Assembly (NCBI GenBank): GCA_964058805.1
Contig: CAXKVV010000733.1
Span: forward strand, 1 to 27,281
Source: Schoenoplectus triqueter
Lineage: Eukaryota > Streptophyta > Magnoliopsida > Poales > Cyperaceae
Length of the DNA: 27,281 nt
Reading direction: 5' to 3'
The position numbers were made by a program, and so were the translations under genes. Positions 21,370-27,281 of this stretch are shown piece by piece; the first letter of the stretch is position 1, and each line of letters begins with the position of its first letter. The notes below the pieces were generated by a model. It ran no database searches and had not been told where the DNA came from. It saw only the letters and a program-made list of their open reading frames with translations.

Positions 21370-21487
21370 TTTTCTAATCTCATCATTCCCTATTTCTCTC
21401 CTCTTCGCGCGCCCATCCCCATTCTTTTTTCTCTTGTTATTCCCCTCCGATTATCAATTTCTCCCTCTGTTGTCTCCATTGGTAGTC
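21370..21487 (+). promoter_or_regulatory. Pyrimidine-rich 5' leader of the ALIS gene
   Basis: A C/T-dominated stretch (TCTCTCCTCTTCGCGCGCCC, then TTCTCTTGTTATTCCCCTCC) runs up to the ATG. Y-patch-like pyrimidine runs near the start site are typical of plant core promoters without a strong TATA box; no convincing TATA is visible here. Confidence 0.45.
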
Positions 21488-24400
21488 ATGAGTTCATCGC
21501 TTGCTTCACCATCGACTACTGAGGAATCCGGCGATGCATCGCCTCAACAAAAGCGTTCAAAGAAACCCAAATGTAACTATTTTTCCTTTCAATTTTCTTT
21601 TCTATTTTGAATCCCTCCTGGTTGTTATCTTATCTCATCAGCTTTAGGATTCAATTATTGCAAGCACTTATTTTCTTTTGTGTTAGCTCTTTAAAATTGG
21701 TTTCTAATGCCTCGTAATGTGCCAATACGAAGTCCTGTTATTAGAGACTTAGAGTTGGTGGTTGCGAAATGGTAAAAGGAATAAAATGATTGTATCATTT
21801 GGAACCGGATTACCTTCTGTTTTGTTCTTGATATGATTCTGGCATTTGGAGCAAAAATTATGGTTCGAATAAAGAGAACTGGTTGTAATAACTGAATTCT
21901 GGTACTTCTCAGTTCTCATCTGTTAAGTTCTTTCTATATGTGAAAAGGAAATATATAGAAAAAGGAAAAAAAGTATAAAAACAAAATGGTTCTACTTCTT
22001 TACCTGAGAACAGTTAATATTGCATTATTATACTTTTATTTTCAGATTCCAGATTTACACAACAAGAGCTACCAGCTTGCAAGCCATTATTGACACCAGG
22101 AATTGTACGTCTTACCTCTTTCATTACTCTACTTCCATTTGAAGTTTCAATTTTTTTTTTTATTCTAGAAGGACACAATGTAGGTTATTGGTATTTTTGC
22201 CCTCATTTCTGTTGTCTTCATACCTGTCGGGCTCGTCTCTCTAGCAGCTTCAGAATCTGTAAGTTGAACGAACTAAATTCTCTTTCAGCTTTTTTTTCTT
22301 GAAAATAAATTCTTTCTAAATCTTCTTAAACATCTTTGTTCACTATTTTTAGGTGGTTGAGGTGATAGATCGGTACGATGCTAATTGTGTACCGAGTGAC
22401 ATGCAGGGCAAGGAGCTTGATTTCATTCAAAACTCTAGCACCAACAAAACTTGCACTAGAAGATTAATTGTAAGATTTTTAGCCTTTTTCATGCCTATAT
22501 TCTGTGAAAAGTAACTTGTAAAATTAATGCATGGTAGATTTTTCAAAGCAATGATTCCTTGTAGTGACTTTCAGATCCCAAAAACCATGAAGAGTCCTGT
22601 ACATATTTATTACGAGCTGGATAACTTCTATCAGAATCATCGCCGGTATGTGATGAATTCAAAGAACTTTCAGTTCCATTGAAATGATGATCTATTGTTT
22701 ATAAACTAGATTTTTCTATTAGAAACAACAATCCTACAAAATCATTAAAATTTTATATTAGTCTAAAGTCTAAACTTCATACTGAAATTTACAAGTTTTA
22801 GCTTACACCTGATTGCAATTATTATTTATCTTTACACTTGTGCCTTACTGTCTGAGTTGTTCAGTTAATTTTCTTATTACTCAGGTATGTGAAAAGTCGT
22901 AGCGACAAACAACTTCTAAAACCATCGAAGGAAGATCAAACGATGATCTGCGAACCAGAAGGAAACACTGTTGATGGCAAGCCAATTGTGCCCTGTGGCC
23001 TTATTGCTTGGAGTCTATTCAATGACACTTACATGTTCTCAGTTAATAGATCAGCAGTTCAGGTCAACAAGAAGAATATTGCTTGGTCCAGTGATCGATC
23101 CGACAAGTTTAGTAAGGATGTTTATCCTAAGAATTTTCAGAAGGGGGCTCTTATTGGAGGCGGCAAGCTTAACGAAAGCATACCGGTATGTATTTTACAT
23201 TGGTTTATAGTTTAAACTACATGGAGAAGTTATCTGGTAAACTCAAGAGAGTAAACTGGCAGAAAAGCATGAGATCATTCGTTTTAACTCTTCACGAGTT
23301 CTATTTGACACACATGCCCTCTTCACTTCAGCTAATTCAGAACTTTAGGTGTAGTTTGAATGGCAGTACAATCATATTGTGATTTTCATGCAGCTCGAAA
23401 AATATCAATAAAAATATGCATATATTCTATTTCTACCCTTTATGAGTATTTATCCCATTTTACTTCTTTTTTAAGGGGTTGACAAGCAAAAGTAACAGTC
23501 TGAAGTGTCAACATATAATTAAATGCACAATTCTCATTCATTCCTTTTTCTCATCTCTTTTACAGTTAAGTGACCAAGAGGACCTCATAGTGTGGATGAG
23601 AACTGCTGCACTGCCGACTTTCAGGAAACTGTATGGAAGAATTGAGGAAGACCTATTTGCAAATGAAGAAATTACAGTGGTTATAGAGAATAATTACAAC
23701 ACCTACAGCTTTGGGGGCCAAAAGAAATTGGTTCTTTCAACTGCATCTTGGATAGGAGGCAAAAACAATTTTCTTGGTGTGGCCTATCTCACTGTTGGTG
23801 GCGTGTGCCTATCTCTTGCATTGGCTTTAATCGTGCTCTATTTGTTCAAACCGAGGTACTAATGTTTTTCTTTTTGATAAAAATAAGGGTCAAAAAGGCT
23901 ATTTTTTTTATTAAAACCAAACATTATTTGGTTACATTCAGTAGTTAAAACTGATGAATTATTCGTGATATATCCGGTTATGAGTGAAAAATGAATTATT
24001 CGTGAATATTGTCACTATGCTCCGAATTGTCCCAATCAACTCAAGAACCCTCACACAACGTTTTAAAATGTGCACGTTTACATACAGCATATGTGATATG
24101 CAAACTAATATATGGATTTTTGTATGGATTTACTTACGTAATTAAATTTTATGGATTTTAAACCTTTTTAATTGAAAGATTAAAAATCATATATTTTAGA
24201 AGATTGACATTTTTTTCATCCACTAGCAATCATAATCTGAATTTTTTTGGGCCAGCAAACTTAGTCCGAATTTTTTTGAGGTATATACATTGCATATTTT
24301 TGGTCAAAAAACGTTTTATTTGCGAATTATTCGACAAAAAAACACAAATCATTTTTTTACCTGTGATTTAGCTTGTTGAACAGAAAATAGCATAGAATAT

Positions 24401-24626
24401 TCAGCTTATCCTATTGCCAATTTTCTTACTTTCTGAGGTGGTATCTCAGGAATAATATTTGTAGTTTATACAGCTACAAAACTAAATATATGTATCCATA
24501 CACGGTTTTTTAACTCTTCAAGAGTTATTTCATACAAATAAATCTCACCTGACTTTTTGATACAGGACCCTTGGAGATCCATCATACTTGTCATGGAATA
24601 GAGACCTCGCAGCATCATGCAACTAA
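21488..24626 (+). CDS. ALIS: ALA-interacting subunit, CDC50/LEM3 family (8 exons, complete)
   Basis: Beta subunit of P4-type ATPase phospholipid flippases, needed in the family for ER exit and activity of the ALA partner. Exons: 21488-21572, 22046-22104, 22184-22258, 22353-22469, 22575-22645, 22885-23185, 23566-23855, 24566-24626 (TAA). All borders are GT..AG and the frame is kept; the product is 352 residues, close to Arabidopsis ALIS1 (about 350). Topology fits: polar N-terminus, membrane segment about 49-68 (VIGIFALISVVFIPVGLVSL), large lumenal loop, second membrane segment about 307-330, short tail. Signature blocks: DNFYQNHRRYVKSRSD, IVPCGLIAWSLFNDTY, KNFQKGALIGGGKLNE, DLIVWMRTAALPTFRKLYG, NNYNTYSF, GDPSYLSWNRD. 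Four lumenal Cys (85, 107, 158, 173) match the two conserved disulfides, and several N-x-S/T sites are present (100, 104 and later). It looks intact. Which ALIS paralogue it is cannot be said without a tree. Confidence 0.96.
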
Positions 24627-24839
24627 AACTTTTCTTTGATTTATTTTTTGTCTTTTAGAACTACAGATCTCTGAAAATTGACTCATAACTACCTCAATAT
24701 GTGTTCTTGTCGCCATTATTCTTGAATGCGAGTATATATTTTTTTTCTTTTCGTATAACTAAATAGAAATTTGTCTATTCCCTGTCGAACTTAAAGGGAA
24801 GAGCAATTGATCAGATATTCTTACCTATCATGCTTAAAG

Positions 24840-24845
24840 AATAAA
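24840..24845 (+). terminator. Candidate poly(A) signal of the ALIS gene
   Basis: AATAAA lies about 214 bp after the stop codon in AT-rich DNA. A second AATAAA-like word follows at about 24876; the actual cleavage site is unknown. Confidence 0.45.
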
Positions 24846-25097
24846 GACTAATCATGTTAGTCAAGTTTGCAATTAATAAAATTTTCTAAAGCAACTAGTT
24901 TTACATCATAATAATGCATTTGCGAATCATGCAGACCCCTTGTTACAAATCAATATTAAGACCTTCAGACGAATCATTCTTCCTTTTTTTTTGAGGTAAG
25001 TAGGTCAAAAGACTGCTTAAATTTTTTTATTAAACAAAAAAAAGAGATAATATAAATATGATCATAGAAAATAAATAAAACTCTAGTCGGTGCAGAA

Positions 25098-26020
25098 CAC
25101 TACTACAGAAAAAGACTTTTGTAGCCCTATTTAATAGCGGTTATATAATAAAACAGTTATAAAAGACTTTAATAGCGGTTGTTTAATAACAACCGCTATT
25201 AAAACTGAGCTTTTATAGCGGTTTCTATTAAATAACTGCTATTAAAGTCTTTTATGGCGGTTCTACTAAAGAGCCGGGTACCTTTAATAGCGGTTGTTCA
25301 TTAGCAACCGCTATAAAAGGGGTCATGCGAATATGCACCACTGTTCACGGATCGTCAATATATTTTTTAATCTGCAGCGTTCATTTTAATCGGTCCAACG
25401 CTCAGAAATCACTCAAAAAATTCTCACGGATTCATATCTCATTTTCTCTTCATCTTTTCAATTTCTCAAAATTCAAACACAAAATATTAAACAAAAAGTT
25501 CAAGATTTAAAAAAAATAGGACAGATTTTTTGTTTTGTTCTTTTTAAATTTAGTTATTCTTTCTTTTTAATTTTTTGTTCAAATTTCAAACTCAAATTAT
25601 TTTTTCAAATTTTGTGTTCAAATTACTTTTCTATTTTAAATTTTATATTCAAATTGTGATCAAATTTAAAACTCAAATTATTTTTATGTTCTAAATTTTT
25701 TGTTCAAATTATTTTTTATTCTAAATTTTTTGTTCAAATTAGTTTTCAAATTTTGAATTTAAAATTTATATTTTAGAATGAAAAAATAAAAAAATTAAAA
25801 GCTGACGGATGTGACAGCTATCACATCTGTCAGCATTTTTTTAAAATTCGGCACAACCCTTTAATAACGGTTGTTATATAACAACCGCTATAATAACCTC
25901 TTTTCGTCTTCCTCTTTAATAGCGGATCTTACAAACCATTTTATAGCATCCCTGTTGCAGCCCCCCTAACCCACTATAAAATCTCGTTTTTAACCGTTAT
26001 AATAGCCCAAAATTATAGTG
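25098..26020. mobile_element. Non-autonomous CACTA-like (En/Spm) element
   Basis: The left end CACTACTACAGAAAAAGAC resembles plant CACTA termini. Inside, the word AATAGCGGTT recurs in both orientations at both ends, the subterminal-repeat layout of this superfamily: three palindromes at 25168-25203 (16-bp perfect stem), 25283-25318 and 25860-25896. The right side ends in TTATAGTG (26013-26020), which reads CACTATAA inward, but the two ends match only over CACTA and no matching 3-bp duplication was found (GAA left, GTG right), so the right border is uncertain. The centre (25440-25800) is AT-rich with repeated TTTTGTTCAAATTA-like words. No transposase frame. Confidence 0.65.
25801..25834. repeat. 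Hairpin inside the CACTA-like element
   Basis: GCTGACGGATGTGA pairs with TCACATCTGTCAGC at 13 of 14 positions around a 6-base loop. It sits between the AT-rich centre and the right subterminal repeats. Its role is unknown. Confidence 0.7.
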
Positions 26021-27008
26021 GTGGGAATTGTTGTTTCGACCACCCACCACTATCAAATTCTTCATGAAAATTAGTCCAATCACAAATACAACCCTGACCA
26101 TCATCTTCTCAAGAGACGATGCACTTAATAAGCCTTTAGTGTCAATAAACATATTGGTAATTCTCGATCCTAACCCATGTACAAAGAAAAAAAGAAAAGA
26201 AATATAATATGAAGGACTGATACCGCTGATACAGACTAAGATAGCAGATGAGCGGTGAGTCTAATAGAGTCAGATGACATCTGATGTAGTGGAAGCAACC
26301 TGTTGATATAGGACAATTTCGGCAAAGTGACGATGGTTTTGAGAATAATAAACCTCAAAACCCTAGTTATTGTATTTTCCAAATTGGAGAGAAAGGAGAA
26401 AGAAAAAGAATAAGAAAATAATCATTTAAATCTTCAAGTTGATTAGTCCAATTTAGTGGTCATGGCGCCATTTGTTGATTATATTCAAACTTTGAAGACC
26501 TCATGAATCAATTTGTTCAAAATTCGTAGGGAAACTAATTGCATTTGATTATATTCTGTTATTTTATATTATACTTCACTATCAAATAGAATAACAGAAA
26601 TTTCTTTGATGTATGGTTTAAGGCAAAAATAAAGTTGGAAATAGACGAAGAAGCTATTGAAGATTGCCCTGCGAAGAACGATAATCTAAATCGACGAAAA
26701 CGTCTTCGAAAAAAACACGAGTAGATAAAAGTTGGGACATAATAACATGTAATTTTTTTGAAGGGAAGGCGCAAAGTCTACTATTTTTTATTAAAATAAA
26801 AAGATATTTACAACAGTGAGCTAAAAATAAAATAAAATTGAAAAATACAGACAGAAACAAATTTAAAAAGAAATAAAAATAAAAATAAAATACAAGTATC
26901 AGCAATTAATAATACTACAACATCAGCTTCAGCAATACTGGACACAACCAGCCCACATTCAATTGAAGATCAACTATTACTCTAGTACAGAAGAGCATAA
27001 CAGAAGTT
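26021..27008. other. Stretch between the CACTA-like element and the retrotransposon
   Basis: No coding region is supported; the minus-strand frames at 26559-26905 are low complexity. A telo-box-like AAACCCTAG is near 26353, followed by an A/G-rich run. CATGGCGCCATTTGTTG at about 26461 faintly recalls a Gypsy-type primer-binding region but lacks other support. Confidence 0.4.
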
Positions 27009-27281
27009 TGTTATCAGCTCAGGACTCAGATCATGCTTCTACTTAACTATAGCTTATATACTATAGTTAATTGACTCAGCTGTAGTTAATTTTAATCTTC
27101 TCTATATATACAATAACAGCTCATTGAACATGTGAGAATGAAAACATAAATCAAATACAAGTTTCTATCTCTCTATTTCTTATTTTATAGTATCAGAGCC
27201 TAATCGGTTCTTCTCTCTTTTCATCCATGGTTGACGATTTTCCTTTCTCTTCTTCTTCTCATCCTCAACTCATTCTATCAT
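27009..27281 (+). mobile_element. 5' end of a Copia-like LTR retrotransposon (cut by window edge)
   Basis: TATCAGAGCC at 27191-27200 matches the initiator tRNA-Met primer-binding motif usual in plant Copia elements (TGGTATCAGAGC), which places a 5' LTR just before it. A TATA run (CTCTATATATACAATA, near 27103-27118) fits the LTR promoter. The LTR start is not certain; TGTTATCAGC at 27009 is one candidate. The bases just before the primer-binding motif (TTTTATAG) have drifted from the usual CA end. Confidence 0.6.
27227..27281 (+). CDS. Probable gag start of the Copia-like element (3' partial)
   Basis: ATG at 27227, 27 bp after the primer-binding motif, opens a frame reading MVDDFPFSSSSHPQLILS to the window end. 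A Ser-rich start of this kind is typical for plant Copia gag-pol. Too short to judge whether the element is intact. Confidence 0.5.
   Translation, partial: MVDDFPFSSSSHPQLILS

Noticed and set aside
41..24626. Functional cluster of the PDIL5-4-like and ALIS genes
   Set aside because: Both act in the early secretory pathway, but they are over 15 kb apart with transposon debris and LEA_2 genes between and separate promoters; chance is enough.
25098..25320. Repeated AATAGCGGTT palindromes as a CRISPR-like array
   Set aside because: Spacing is irregular, units are inverted as often as direct, the genome is plant, and a CACTA terminus is present.
26455..26480. CATGGCGCCATTTG as a Gypsy primer-binding site
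   Set aside because: Only a short word matches and much of it is a simple 10-bp palindrome; no LTR ends or gag frame found around it.

Overview
This is a piece of a nuclear genome from a flowering plant. Genes have many exons with GT..AG borders and AT-rich introns, intergenic DNA is strongly AT-rich, and plant-type DNA transposons and a Copia-type retrotransposon start are present. I cannot name the species from sequence alone. There is no operon-like organisation and no bacterial or CRISPR content.

Layout. Positions 1-6050 hold the last 13 exons of a plus-strand gene for a membrane-anchored, PDI-like ERV-family protein (PDIL5-4 type); its first exons lie left of the window. Intron 7 carries a fold-back MITE and intron 10 a 24-base C run. 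Positions 6880-7640 hold a complete single-exon minus-strand LEA_2/NHL-type gene, convergent with the first. Positions 8816-9190 are a second MITE of the intron-7 family. Positions 10722-11786 hold a second minus-strand LEA_2/NHL gene, with a long repeat-containing N-terminus, broken by one in-frame TGA after 235 codons; homologous sequence continues in the same frame. Positions 12000-21480 are a gene-poor transposon graveyard: two GC-rich nested palindromes (15607-15756 and 15989-16150), a third relative of the MITE family (about 16335-16555), a small element with a perfect 9-bp flanking repeat (17055-17252), an element with GTGTGTTTGG ends (18453-18893), a SINE-like piece and a Helitron-like hairpin. 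Positions 21488-24865 hold a complete eight-exon plus-strand gene for an ALA-interacting subunit (ALIS, CDC50/LEM3 family). Positions 25098-26020 look like a non-autonomous CACTA element with palindromic subterminal repeats. The right edge enters a Copia-like retrotransposon: tRNA-Met primer-binding motif at 27191 and probable gag start at 27227.

How the genes relate. The PDIL5-4-like protein (ER/Golgi cargo cycling, thiol chemistry) and ALIS (beta subunit of P4-ATPase lipid flippases) both belong to the early secretory pathway, but on separate promoters far apart, so I read the pairing as chance. The two LEA_2 genes are same-strand paralogues about 3.4 kb apart, probably from an old local duplication; the upstream one is decaying or truncated. 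The least ordinary items are the paired GC-rich palindromes, the TGA-split LEA_2 gene with its repeated N-terminus, and the three-member fold-back MITE family.
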